From an uncultured Bacteriovoracaceae bacterium (GTDB lineage: Bacteria; Bdellovibrionota; Bacteriovoracia; Bacteriovoracales; Bacteriovoracaceae): 64,000 nucleotides of DNA. The DNA lies in assembly GCA_937923325.1 (NCBI GenBank), contig CAKZUQ010000027.1:1-64000 (forward strand). Direction: 5' to 3'. The first letter of the stretch is position 1. Every line of letters starts with the position of its first letter. The translations under genes and the position numbers were made by a program. The notes below the pieces were generated by a model. The model saw nothing but the letters and a program-made list of their open reading frames with translations. It had not been told where the DNA came from and did no database searches. Below, one piece after another: positions 36,297 to 44,394 of this stretch.

Positions 36297-39200
36297 ATGA
36301 GTGATTCACCGAACAAATATATTCTTAATTTAGCACAAGAGCTTACAGAGTCTTTAGCAAAATACTTTGAGAAAAATTCGTTCGAGTTAATGACTCGTGG
36401 TACAGCATCAAATTATGAACAACTAGATTATATAATTGTTGATACTGCTGAAGAAGCTAGAAATGCATCAAAAGACTTTAATACTGATGCAAATGAAATT
36501 GTAATTGTCTGCCTTGGAAAAGTGAAAGAAATGAGAGATTTCTTACTTAATAATGGACGACTAAGTATTGATCCCGTTTTTGCAGAGTCTAAACTTGGCG
36601 AACAAATATTAAATAAGTTTTTTAAAAAGAATTACAATATTCATCTAGACGAAAGCTATTCAGATCTTTTTAGTGAGCCAAATGAATTTAAAATTACAAA
36701 CCATCTATCATCAGGAATCTATATTGATGAACTCTGTGTTAATGCATTTGAAAATGGTTTCAATATAGTATCACTTAGAAGTTTTATGGATCATGCGATC
36801 TACTATTTTACTTATTTAAAGCAAGCTGGACTAGCCGGAGTACCATATGAAGTTGAGTATGCTAATAATGATGACTTTTATGTAGTGAATATTTATTTGC
36901 CCGTTAGAAATTTTGTGGCTGAATATATGATTGATTCATTTGGGCCTGTAAATGCTAAGGATCCCTTACAGTATCTTTTAGGGATCGTAGCTCGTAGTAC
37001 AGATTTTCTTGAAGTTACATATGTAGAAAACCCTGGCAGATTAGTTTTAACTGCAGCTTGGGGTAAAAATGAAAAGAAAAAAATAGGTGGAATTGCCTTT
37101 AATAGTATTCAAACGACAGCTCAAACAATTGCTCAGCTTGATAAAAAGGTTAAAGAGTATAGAGAAGTTGAAGATGAAATAAAAGAGAATGAGCAAAAAG
37201 AAGAAAGCTTACAGCCTAAGAGTCTTCCTGGTGGAATCCTTGAAATGGTTGTTAGTAAAGATGAAAACTCAATTTTAAGTAAGCAACCACAAACAGCTTC
37301 AAATATTGTTGCTTTTGCTGTTGCTATATTTGAAGAACAACACCCTGATAGATCAATTAATGATATTGATGAAGAAGAGTTTTCACAAATTATAAGTGAT
37401 TATCAAGATGAGGATGTTATTGCTCAACTATCAGATGATGATAGGGAACATCTACTTGATAAAATACAAAAAAATAGTATTACTGATGCCTATGATGAGG
37501 AGCTTCAGCGTGTAAGAGATAGCTTAGAAGATGAAGACGATTTTAAAAAAGAGCTTCAAAATACTATGACTGAAGAAGTCTCTAAAAGAGTCGCGGGGCA
37601 TTTAGATGCTGAAGTATTAAATAAAATTTTAGGTAGTAAAGATAAAGATGATTGGAAAACAAAAGTTAGCGGGGGAGACGATGACCCTGATGACTTTGTG
37701 GCAAGAATATCTGGAATGGATAAGAAAAAAGAAAGTCCATTTGTTCAAATGATAAGTAGCTCGTTCGAGAAAAAAGCCGGTGAATTTAATGTGAATATTT
37801 CAGGCTCGAGTGATCCTAATGAAAAAAAGGGTCTGATGAGAAATATGATCAATTCTACTGTTGATGATATTAAATCTTTTGATAACAATATGATGAGTTC
37901 ATCTGTTAAACAATTCGCACAGAAAAATGTTCCAAAAAATATCGAAATTGGAATGGAGAAATATGCCCAAAGAATGGGAAAGGTCTTTGAGAACTTATCA
38001 ATGGAAGAGATTGAAGATTTTCAACAAAACGAACTTCCATCTATTATTGAGAACACTTTGTCAGATGAAGAGCAAATTGCACAGTTTAGACAAGAGTTAG
38101 AAAAAACAGCTCGTGAAAATGCTACTCGTGAAGAGGATAGTGTCTTTGGTAATATGAGCCCTGAGTTTGAAGAAAAATTTAGAGGCAAGTTAGAAGAAAA
38201 ATTAGATGAACTTGATTTTGTAGAAAAAGTAGATAATAAATTTGTTGTTACTGACAATCAAGTTGGTGAAGAAAAAATGCAGGAAATCATTCAACAAACA
38301 ATGAAAGATACGATGGATGATGAGTTTCAATTAGATAAAGCAACAAAAGAAGAAATAGAAGAAAAAGAGCAAAAAATTATTGAAGACCTCTCCTCAACAC
38401 TTAATGTAGATAAAGAGGAAATGAGTGAAATTGTAAAGGGTGGAACGAAGGTCGCCAAAGAGAAAGAGCTACAAACTGTTGTTGATAGTTTATTTAAAGA
38501 TCAACCAGGAGAACAAGAAGAAAAAGTTGTTATCGGTGATAAAGAATTTGGTAAAACTGATGAAAAAGAAGATAAGTCGATTGTTAAAGATAGTAGCGAT
38601 GAAAAAAAATTAAATTCAGAAAATAAAAATCAAGCTGTTAAAAATTCCAAAGATGAAAAGGTGTCAAATCTTGCTGAAGCAGAATTAATAAAAAAACTCA
38701 AAAAATCAGAGGCTGAAAAGAAAAAACTTGCAAATAGTATAAAAGTTTTAGAAACAAAACTTGGTGCGAAAGATGAAGTTGATCAGAAAGTTAAAGATAT
38801 TAATGATGAGGCCAAAGGCGTTGCTGAGAAGGAAGAGGACAAGATTAATAAAGATAGCTCCTTTTCTAAAACGAGTGTTGAGGATAAAGCTGAAGCTGTA
38901 GTAGAAGATCTTAAAGCTGGTAAAGATATTGGTGACGATGGAAAGGAAGCTCTAGCAGCTCTACTGGCCAGAGAAAAAGAAATCTTGTCCAAAGCAAAAT
39001 TAATTGAAACGGATTTAAAAAAGTCACAGATAGAAGCGAATCAAAAAGAGGCATTATTTAAATCTGAAGTTGATAAGCTTAGTAGAACCATGAAAGGTAA
39101 AGACATGGTTATAGAGAAAGCTAAAGAAAGTATGAAGGGAATTGTCACTAAGAAAGATAAAGAGATTAGTGATCTTGTTTCTCAGCTTGAAAATATGAAT

Positions 39201-39947
39201 AGAAGACTGGAGGGTGATGCATCTACTAAACTAGCAACCCAAGTTAAGTCTCTTCAAGGAGATAACGAAAGGTTAGCGAAAAGTGCAGAGATGTTTAAGA
39301 ATAGACTTGATGCTTTTACAAAGTCTAAAAAAGCTCTTGCTGAAGCTGATAACTCTAAAGCAATTGCTGATGAAAATAGAATGTTAAAATCAGCAAAAAC
39401 TCAGTTAGAAAATAAGATGAATGCAGCACTTAAGGAAACTAAGAGTTGGGAATCTAGATTTAATAAAATAAAAGAGCTTGAAACTAGGTATAGAACAGAA
39501 TCAACACAGTATAAGACAAAATCATCTGAGCTTGAGTCAAAGATCAAAACTTTGAAAGAAAATGAAGCAAGATTAACGGTACTTGCTAACAAAGCTCAGT
39601 CGCAAGGTGGTTCTAAAAAAGAATCGACTGGAGAGGTCGATGCATTAAAACTTCAAAACTCGCAATTACAAGCTAAACTTAAAGAGATTATTGAAAAACA
39701 AAAGTCTGGTGGTGCAGCTTCTGGTGCTGGAAGTGCCAGTGCTAAAGAAAAGCATTTAGAAAAAGAAAAGAAGAATCTCCAAGCTCAGGCGTCTAAAGCT
39801 AGAACAGAAGCTGAAGCGATGAGAAAAGATATGATGAAAATGAAGGGCGAACAAACGAAACTTCAAAATGAAATCAAGAAACTTAAAAAAGACCTTGAGC
39901 GTTCAGGAGCTGGTGCTAAAGGCAAAAGTGCTAAAAAAGCAGCTTGA
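36297..39947 (+). CDS. Very long coiled-coil protein with pseudo-receiver-like N-terminus
   Basis: 1216 residues. Residues 1-115 alternate strands and helices like a receiver domain (DYIIVDTAEEAR, EIVIVCLGKV) without the acceptor Asp; 115-260 form a further globular region (HLSSGIYIDELCVNAF, PLQYLLGIVARSTDF). From about 280 to 700 the protein is very acidic and helical; from about 790 to 1200 it is a continuous coiled coil (repeats of EAELIKKLKKSEAEKKKLAN kind, ending KKLKKDLERSGAGAKGKSAKKAA) with a basic tail. The layout of pseudo-receiver plus coiled coil recalls the myxobacterial motility/polarity protein AglZ, but sequence kinship is not shown. No membrane segment. Probably a cytoplasmic scaffold coupled to the HD-like protein upstream. 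Confidence 0.75.
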   Translation: MSDSPNKYILNLAQELTESLAKYFEKNSFELMTRGTASNYEQLDYIIVDTAEEARNASKDFNTDANEIVIVCLGKVKEMRDFLLNNGRLSIDPVFAESKLGEQILNKFFKKNYNIHLDESYSDLFSEPNEFKITNHLSSGIYIDELCVNAFENGFNIVSLRSFMDHAIYYFTYLKQAGLAGVPYEVEYANNDDFYVVNIYLPVRNFVAEYMIDSFGPVNAKDPLQYLLGIVARSTDFLEVTYVENPGRLVLTAAWGKNEKKKIGGIAFNSIQTTAQTIAQLDKKVKEYREVEDEIKENEQKEESLQPKSLPGGILEMVVSKDENSILSKQPQTASNIVAFAVAIFEEQHPDRSINDIDEEEFSQIISDYQDEDVIAQLSDDDREHLLDKIQKNSITDAYDEELQRVRDSLEDEDDFKKELQNTMTEEVSKRVAGHLDAEVLNKILGSKDKDDWKTKVSGGDDDPDDFVARISGMDKKKESPFVQMISSSFEKKAGEFNVNISGSSDPNEKKGLMRNMINSTVDDIKSFDNNMMSSSVKQFAQKNVPKNIEIGMEKYAQRMGKVFENLSMEEIEDFQQNELPSIIENTLSDEEQIAQFRQELEKTARENATREEDSVFGNMSPEFEEKFRGKLEEKLDELDFVEKVDNKFVVTDNQVGEEKMQEIIQQTMKDTMDDEFQLDKATKEEIEEKEQKIIEDLSSTLNVDKEEMSEIVKGGTKVAKEKELQTVVDSLFKDQPGEQEEKVVIGDKEFGKTDEKEDKSIVKDSSDEKKLNSENKNQAVKNSKDEKVSNLAEAELIKKLKKSEAEKKKLANSIKVLETKLGAKDEVDQKVKDINDEAKGVAEKEEDKINKDSSFSKTSVEDKAEAVVEDLKAGKDIGDDGKEALAALLAREKEILSKAKLIETDLKKSQIEANQKEALFKSEVDKLSRTMKGKDMVIEKAKESMKGIVTKKDKEISDLVSQLENMNRRLEGDASTKLATQVKSLQGDNERLAKSAEMFKNRLDAFTKSKKALAEADNSKAIADENRMLKSAKTQLENKMNAALKETKSWESRFNKIKELETRYRTESTQYKTKSSELESKIKTLKENEARLTVLANKAQSQGGSKKESTGEVDALKLQNSQLQAKLKEIIEKQKSGGAASGAGSASAKEKHLEKEKKNLQAQASKARTEAEAMRKDMMKMKGEQTKLQNEIKKLKKDLERSGAGAKGKSAKKAA

Positions 39948-39984
39948 TTTGTGCCTTGTGCAATCAAAAAATATCAAAAAATAC

Positions 39985-40013
39985 TTGTCAAAATACTACT
40001 TAAGATTTATAAA
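39985..40013 (+). promoter_or_regulatory. Promoter of tRNA-Leu
   Basis: TTGTCA (39985-39990), exactly 17 bases, TATAAA (40008-40013), 19 bases before the mature tRNA 5-prime end. A good housekeeping sigma-factor promoter. Confidence 0.75.
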
Positions 40014-40032
40014 TACTAACACTTCAATTTAT

Positions 40033-40116
40033 GCCCAAGTGGTGGAATTGGTAGACACGCTAGACTTAGGATCTAGTGCTTATGGCGTGGAGGTTCAAGT
40101 CCTCTCTTGGGCACCA
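40033..40116 (+). tRNA. tRNA-Leu, anticodon UAG
   Basis: 84 bases including encoded CCA. Acceptor stem GCCCAAG (40033-40039) with CTTGGGC (40106-40112), discriminator A and CCA at 40114-40116. D arm contains GGTGGAATTGGTAGACACG; anticodon stem CTAGA/TCTAG with loop CTTAGGA, giving anticodon TAG (reads CUN codons). A long class II variable arm TGCTTATGGCGT and the T loop GGTTCAAGTCC confirm a leucine tRNA. Confidence 0.97.
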
Positions 40117-40133
40117 TAAATTGAACTCGTTAA

Positions 40134-40166
40134 AAGCTTGTGTTTAACCCCACAAGCTTTTTTTTT
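40134..40166 (+). terminator. Rho-independent terminator of tRNA-Leu
   Basis: AAGCTTGTG (40134-40142) pairs with CACAAGCTT (40151-40159), 8-base loop, followed by a run of nine T overlapping the stem end. Confidence 0.92.
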
Positions 40167-40198
40167 GCTCATTTTTTTATTAAACTAAATTTAAGTAT

Positions 40199-40230
40199 AA
40201 AAAAACCGGTCATTAAAACCGGCTTTTTTA
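40199..40230 (-). terminator. Rho-independent terminator of the RRM protein gene
   Basis: On the minus strand, AAAGCCGG...ACCGG followed by at least six T (40199-40230). It lies 20 bases past the stop at 40250. The same hairpin has T6 on the plus strand and may act in both directions. Confidence 0.8.
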
Positions 40231-40249
40231 TTATTAATGTTTCAACTTT

Positions 40250-40771
40250 TTATTTTCCTAAGTGATCCATAAGAACTTTTAAACCTCTGGGTCTTCTTCT
40301 AGAAGTTCTTTTTCTAATCACTTCTGCTGACTCTTCTGCTACTTGAGGCATTCTACTTGAAGCGAGCTTAGGTGAAGAAGTAAAGTTTTGAGAGCCAGCT
40401 CTTTGCTTAGCTATACTTACTTTTAGTGTTCTTCCTTCGTGCTGAGTGTTATTTAGTGCTTCGATTGCAGCTTTGGCGTGTTTACCATTTGGCATTTGAG
40501 CAAAAGCAATTCCCTTACTCTCGTTTGTCTTTGGGTCGACAACTATTTTTACATATTTAACTTTACCAAATTTCTCTAACATCGTTTTTACTTGAAATTC
40601 ATCTTTAGAGTATTTTAAATTTCCAATATATAAAGTTGTTACTGAAGATTCATCTTTTTGGTAGTAACCAACTTTTTTTTCAACAAACTCAGTTTTTGAC
40701 TTAGATTTTGCTAATGAAGCTGTTTTTTTTGGTCTTGAGTTTGTTGGTCTTTTTGTTTTGTTGCTTTGCAT
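40250..40771 (-). CDS. RRM-domain RNA-binding protein
   Basis: 173 residues from ATG 40771, which has AAAGGA 7 bases upstream. A Lys/Thr/Ser-rich N-terminal tail (about 45 residues), one RNA recognition motif with RNP2 LYIGNL and RNP1 KGIAFAQM (about residues 47-120), and a basic C-terminal tail with RKRTSRRRPRG. In bacteria such proteins (Rbp type) bind single-stranded RNA and are often cold-induced. The added basic tails are longer than in cyanobacterial Rbps. Monocistronic, with a terminator. Confidence 0.88.
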   Translation of the reverse strand: MQSNKTKRPTNSRPKKTASLAKSKSKTEFVEKKVGYYQKDESSVTTLYIGNLKYSKDEFQVKTMLEKFGKVKYVKIVVDPKTNESKGIAFAQMPNGKHAKAAIEALNNTQHEGRTLKVSIAKQRAGSQNFTSSPKLASSRMPQVAEESAEVIRKRTSRRRPRGLKVLMDHLGK

Positions 40772-40895
40772 ATATAATTCCTTTGTTTGGCGCAACATAG
40801 CATTCTAGATGTCTCAAGGCCAGTAAAACATAGGGGAGGCCATGTAAAAACTACCCTGTATTTCACGAGATTTAAATAAGTTGTAGAATATATCT

Positions 40896-41381
40896 ATGAA
40901 TGAGAACTCGAAAGAAGTAAAAGAACAAAAAGTAACTCGAAAATGGATTAATTACTTAATTTATCCTAGGTATCAATTATCTTTAATTCTTATGAATTTA
41001 TTTATTTTCTTAGGTTCATTAATTGTTGTTTGCTATCAAACATATAGTTCATTCAATACTATTGAAGTTCTAGCTATGGAGGTTGATGCCTCTGCCACGG
41101 CTTCTTATTTAAAGCTTGTAGGAGTTCAGAAGCAGCTAGTGTATGAGGCCATTATAAGTTCGACACTTCTTGGGGCAGTATTAGTATTTATTTTTACTTT
41201 ATTATTTTCTCATAAGTCAGCTGGAGCAGTTTATAGACTTAAAATGTATTTTCAGAATATCTCAGAAAATGGACATCAGTATGAACTTGGATTTAGGGAA
41301 GGTGATATGCATGATGATCTACCTGAAATTGTAAATAAAGGTATTCAAAGAATTAAGGACGATACTAGTAAAGAGGCTTGA
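40896..41381 (+). CDS. Two-helix membrane protein with HAMP-like C-terminus
   Basis: 161 residues. Transmembrane segments at about residues 26-50 (LSLILMNLFIFLGSLIVVC) and 86-108 (AIISSTLLGAVLVFIFTLLF) bracket a periplasmic loop. The following segment SHKSAGAVYRLKMYFQNISENG...DLPEIVNKGIQRI resembles a HAMP linker, but no kinase or methyl-accepting domain follows. It could be a truncated sensor or a partner for another signalling protein. It ends directly against the convergent DTW gene. Function unknown. Confidence 0.7.
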   Translation: MNENSKEVKEQKVTRKWINYLIYPRYQLSLILMNLFIFLGSLIVVCYQTYSSFNTIEVLAMEVDASATASYLKLVGVQKQLVYEAIISSTLLGAVLVFIFTLLFSHKSAGAVYRLKMYFQNISENGHQYELGFREGDMHDDLPEIVNKGIQRIKDDTSKEA

Positions 41382-41981
41382 TTACCTCTTGGCCCTAGCT
41401 TCCATCACTCTATCATTCATTACTTTTAATATTTTAAGAAGGTGTTGTTTGGGGTATTCTCCTTCTATTAATCCGATTGAAGTTGCAATAGCTTCTATTG
41501 TACACAAACCCGCCTCAAATTTTTGCTTTCTTAGCTCATATATTGAACCACCAATATTTGGTAGTTTTAAGTGAGGAAGGTCTTTTAAAGATGGCTCTCT
41601 TTTGTGAAACTTCTTTGCTTGTCTCCAGGTCGCATCAGGAACAACAAGGTGAATAGGCTTTGTCATCTTGCTAATAAAATTATCATCTAGTATTGTAGCA
41701 TCCTGTGATGGGAATAAATAATATGGTTCATATTTCCCTCCATCAGTGTAATCAACCTCTATTGGTTCATTTAGTTTTCCCCGAATATAAAAGTCAGAAT
41801 TATCGAGTGCTAAGGTAGCAATTTTTCCAGTATTAGAGGTTAAGAAGTATTCTTTTATGTGAATTATTACTGAAGTTCTCGTTTTTGTTGGAATTGAGCT
41901 AATATGATTACAAAAACATAAGGCCATATTTATCGCACATTTGGGGCATCTATTTGCTATGGTCTCTCTTCTTTTACTCAT
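41382..41981 (-). CDS. DTW-domain tRNA aminocarboxypropyltransferase family protein
   Basis: 199 residues. An N-terminal zinc-like cluster CPKCAINMALCFC (about 12-24), then the DTW domain: VVPDATWRQAKKF carries the name-giving DxTW motif (DATW here), with EAGLCTIEAIA near the C-terminus, which is the substrate-binding motif (usually STxEA). Characterised members (TapT/YfiP, TsaP-like) attach a 3-amino-3-carboxypropyl group from S-adenosylmethionine to uridine in tRNA (acp3U). Length and motifs fit. Monocistronic; its stop abuts the stop of the plus-strand gene. Confidence 0.85.
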   Translation of the reverse strand: MSKRRETIANRCPKCAINMALCFCNHISSIPTKTRTSVIIHIKEYFLTSNTGKIATLALDNSDFYIRGKLNEPIEVDYTDGGKYEPYYLFPSQDATILDDNFISKMTKPIHLVVPDATWRQAKKFHKREPSLKDLPHLKLPNIGGSIYELRKQKFEAGLCTIEAIATSIGLIEGEYPKQHLLKILKVMNDRVMEARAKR

Positions 41982-41996
41982 GAAAAGACTATATAT

Positions 41997-42025
41997 AAAA
42001 AAAGGCCCCTTGAATAGAGGCCTTT
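41997..42025 (-). terminator. Rho-independent terminator of the hpf-usp transcript
   Basis: On the minus strand AAAGGCC (42025-42019) pairs with GGCCTTT (42007-42001) and the run extends to seven T. It lies 23 bases past the stop at 42048. Confidence 0.88.
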
Positions 42026-42047
42026 AGTATATAGAAAAAAATTTAAA

Positions 42048-42476
42048 TTACCTAAGTACTAATACATTGCATGGAGCATGGCTTGATAGATAGTCAGCAA
42101 ACGAACTTTTAAAGTATCCGCTAAATCCACTTTTTTCACTTGTAAAAGTTATCGCTAAATCAGCATTGTGCTTTTTTAAATATTCAACCATTCCTTCTTT
42201 TGGACTTTCATGAAATCCACAATGGTGAACCATATTACTGTAAGGCAAATCTTTTGTTAGTCCTTCAAAAATCTCTTCAATTGTTTTTCTTATTTCAATT
42301 TTTTGATCCTTGTCTGGATAGATTGTAGGAGGAAGCATATAAGGAAAACTTTCTTCTTTGAAAATATGAACAAAGTCTAACTGCGCATCTTTAAACCAAT
42401 CAATACTTTTTAAGTTTTCAAACATCTTCGCTTGAAGTTTCTCTTCCATTGGCATGCATATAATAATTTTTTTCAT
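42048..42476 (-). CDS. Universal stress protein-like protein
   Basis: 142 residues with the Usp alpha/beta fold: first strand KKIIICMPM, middle strand LDFVHIF, and NADLAITFTSEKSGFSGYFKSSFADYLSSHAPCNVLVLR at the end, where G-x2-G-x9-S would be the ATP-binding loop; here the pattern is SGFSGYFKSSFADYLS, somewhat relaxed. It shares a transcript with the upstream ribosome hibernation factor (9-base gap), a pairing that points to stationary-phase or low-energy stress. Confidence 0.8.
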   Translation of the reverse strand: MKKIIICMPMEEKLQAKMFENLKSIDWFKDAQLDFVHIFKEESFPYMLPPTIYPDKDQKIEIRKTIEEIFEGLTKDLPYSNMVHHCGFHESPKEGMVEYLKKHNADLAITFTSEKSGFSGYFKSSFADYLSSHAPCNVLVLR

Positions 42477-42485
42477 GACGAACCT

Positions 42486-42809
42486 TTATTCAAATGAAAT
42501 TGAATCATCATGTTTATGATGAATTTTATCTTTAATTTGGCTTTTCCTTTTAGACAATTGTTTTTCTACTTTTGAGATAACATCATCAAAAGTTTTATAA
42601 AGATCATCTTTAGTAGAATCAGCATTTATTGTAAATCCACTCCCAGCAATTATGGCATGTGAGTGATGACCATCTTTCCCAGTAGAGCACGTCCACTTTA
42701 CATCGAAGTGACCTTCGAAAAATTTATTAAGTTTTTCACATTTGCTTTGGATTTTTTCTTTTATAGCCTCAGTTGAATCGATCTGATGAAAGTTAATTTG
42801 TAAGTTCAT
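42486..42809 (-). CDS. hpf: Ribosome hibernation promoting factor, short form
   Basis: 107 residues of the HPF/YfiA family: MNLQINFHQIDSTEAIKEKI, the FxGxF-like strand, and VISKVEKQLSKRKSQIKDK carrying the basic helix that fits the mRNA/tRNA channel of the 30S subunit. The long form's dimerisation domain is absent, so it is the short HPF class, which needs RMF-like partners or only inactivates ribosomes. AAGGAG precedes the ATG. First gene of a two-gene transcript with a Usp, divergent from a CBS-pair gene. Confidence 0.9.
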   Translation of the reverse strand: MNLQINFHQIDSTEAIKEKIQSKCEKLNKFFEGHFDVKWTCSTGKDGHHSHAIIAGSGFTINADSTKDDLYKTFDDVISKVEKQLSKRKSQIKDKIHHKHDDSISFE

Positions 42810-42846
42810 ATTTACTCCTTGTGTGTAAAATATATCTTATTAAAGA

Positions 42847-42885
42847 GTGATTAGTATGAGTTAAATCACCTTTTGTTATTATACT
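42847..42885. promoter_or_regulatory. Inverted repeat and -10 element between hpf and the CBS-pair gene
   Basis: GTGATT (42847-42852) and AATCAC (42864-42869) form a perfect palindrome with 11 bases between, in the 138-base divergent gap. TATACT at 42880-42885 is a plausible -10 for the plus-strand gene, putting the palindrome near -35 and a regulator in reach of both promoters. The half-site resembles CRP/FNR half-sites, but the spacing does not fit these. Confidence 0.4.
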
Positions 42886-42947
42886 AATTATATATCTAAA
42901 GGCATAACTTGTTTAGAATGAATTCATGAAAAATAAAGGAGATATAA

Positions 42948-43385
42948 ATGACTAATAACAAAGAGATTGATGTGAAAAATTTAACAATTGATGGTTTTAC
43001 CACGCCTTGTCCAATGACTGTTGATGTCAGTACTCCTGTTAATGAATTAATATTGAAGATGGAGCAAAATGAGATTAGACATCTACCAGTAATTGACAAA
43101 GATAATATTGCAGTTGGAATTATTACTGATAGAGATATTGCAACAGTGAGGTCGTTTGGTTTTAGTGCAGATCTTTTGGCACAAGACCTAATGAGTAAAG
43201 ATCCAGTGAGTGTAAATGAACATTTCTCTCTAATGGAAGCAGCATTTATGATGAGTAATCAAAAATTGGGCTCTTTAATTGTAACGAATTCAAAAGAAGA
43301 GGTTTCAGGAATTTTTACAAGTACAGACGCACTTAATGCATTGGTTGAAGTTCTTAGAGGTGAGATCCTCGAATCTGATTTATAA
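42948..43385 (+). CDS. CBS-domain pair (Bateman module) protein
   Basis: 145 residues made of two CBS motifs: DVSTPVNELILKMEQNEIRHLPVIDKDNIAVGIITDRDI and the second from MSKDPVSVNEHFSLMEAAFMM to VSGIFTSTDALNALV, each quoted here only by its start and end motifs (PV, LPVID, GIITDRD; DPVSV, GSLIVT, GIFTSTD). Such modules bind adenine nucleotides and sense energy state. There is no other domain. AAAGGAG precedes the ATG. Divergent from hpf and usp, which suggests one energy-stress regulon. Confidence 0.9.
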   Translation: MTNNKEIDVKNLTIDGFTTPCPMTVDVSTPVNELILKMEQNEIRHLPVIDKDNIAVGIITDRDIATVRSFGFSADLLAQDLMSKDPVSVNEHFSLMEAAFMMSNQKLGSLIVTNSKEEVSGIFTSTDALNALVEVLRGEILESDL

Positions 43386-43388
43386 AAT

Positions 43389-43440
43389 ATTAGGAGACTA
43401 GATTCAAATAAAACCTAATCTCCTAATTCTTTTATTTTAA
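43389..43440 (+). terminator. Terminator between the CBS-pair gene and hflC
   Basis: ATTAGGAGA (43389-43397) pairs with TCTCCTAAT (43419-43427), followed by TCTTTTATTTT. It lies 4 bases after the plus-strand stop and may also serve hflC from the other side. Confidence 0.75.
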
Positions 43441-44391
43441 ATATTTTAAGTACTCACTCTCACTTGATAAGATTAACTTCGAATCAGGTTTAAGAGCTTT
43501 TTTATAAGACTCCATTGTTTTAATAAAGCTGTAAAATTTAGGGTCTCTACTAAGAGCTTTTGCATAAATGGCAGCTGCTTTACCTTGAGCCAGACCTCTA
43601 ATCTTTTGAGCTGTTCTATAGGCTTCAGACTCTATTCTTTGAAGATCTTTTGTAAGCCTACCTTCGATGATTGCTGTTTCACCCTTACCGATAGATCTAA
43701 ATTTCTGAGCAATTCTTTGTCTTTCAGAAATCATTCTTTCATAGACTTTACCTTCAACAGATTTTTCATATGAAATTCTTCTTAGTTGAACATCGATAAG
43801 TTTAATTCCTAGAGCATTACATTCCTCTTGAGCTTTTTTTACAATTAATTGACTTAATTGTTCTCTTCCAACTTGAATCATTGCAATATCACCACTGATT
43901 TCTTCTTCTATGATCGCTTCGCCCCTGGCTTTTCTTTCTTCAAGAAGTTTTTCTTTTGTCTTGATAATATCTATGATGGCATTAGAATTTCTAACCCCTT
44001 CCACTAAGTTATGATTAGAGATTACATCTCTTGTATGACCATCAAGGATTGTATCAAGTCTTGATTTTGCACCGTTTTCATTTTGAACTGTTTGAATAAA
44101 CTTTAGTGTATCAACAATTCTCCACCTAGCAGTAGTATCAACTTTAATATACTTTTTATCCTTTGTTGGAATCTGATCTGGAGAACCATCCCATGACAAA
44201 ATTCTTTTATCGACATATCTCACGTCTTGAGTAAATGGTACTTTAAAGTGCATTCCAGCTGTTGTCTTTGCTTCTCCAACTGGCTTACCAAATTGAGTAA
44301 CAATAGCTTGTTGACCTTCAGTTACAATAAAGAAACTACTGTTTATTGCTATGAAACCAAATACGATTGCAATTATTATTATCTGTTTCAT
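43432..44391 (-). CDS. hflC: HflC, SPFH/band 7 subunit of the FtsH regulator
   Basis: 319 residues: one N-terminal transmembrane segment (about 4-20), then an SPFH domain beginning TEGQQAIVTQFGKPVGE and a long helical region with RISYEKSVEGKVYERMISERQ and KIRGLAQGKAAAIYAKALSRDPKFYSF, diagnostic of HflC. With HflK it forms a periplasm-facing cage around FtsH and tunes membrane-protein degradation. It follows hflK with 3 bases between. Length is typical. Confidence 0.95.
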   Translation of the reverse strand: MKQIIIIAIVFGFIAINSSFFIVTEGQQAIVTQFGKPVGEAKTTAGMHFKVPFTQDVRYVDKRILSWDGSPDQIPTKDKKYIKVDTTARWRIVDTLKFIQTVQNENGAKSRLDTILDGHTRDVISNHNLVEGVRNSNAIIDIIKTKEKLLEERKARGEAIIEEEISGDIAMIQVGREQLSQLIVKKAQEECNALGIKLIDVQLRRISYEKSVEGKVYERMISERQRIAQKFRSIGKGETAIIEGRLTKDLQRIESEAYRTAQKIRGLAQGKAAAIYAKALSRDPKFYSFIKTMESYKKALKPDSKLILSSESEYLKYLK

Positions 44392-44394
44392 GTA

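Noticed and set aside
38021..39592. Ser/Leu-rich minus-strand frames opposite the coiled-coil gene
   Set aside because: Typical mirror of a Glu/Lys-rich coding strand.
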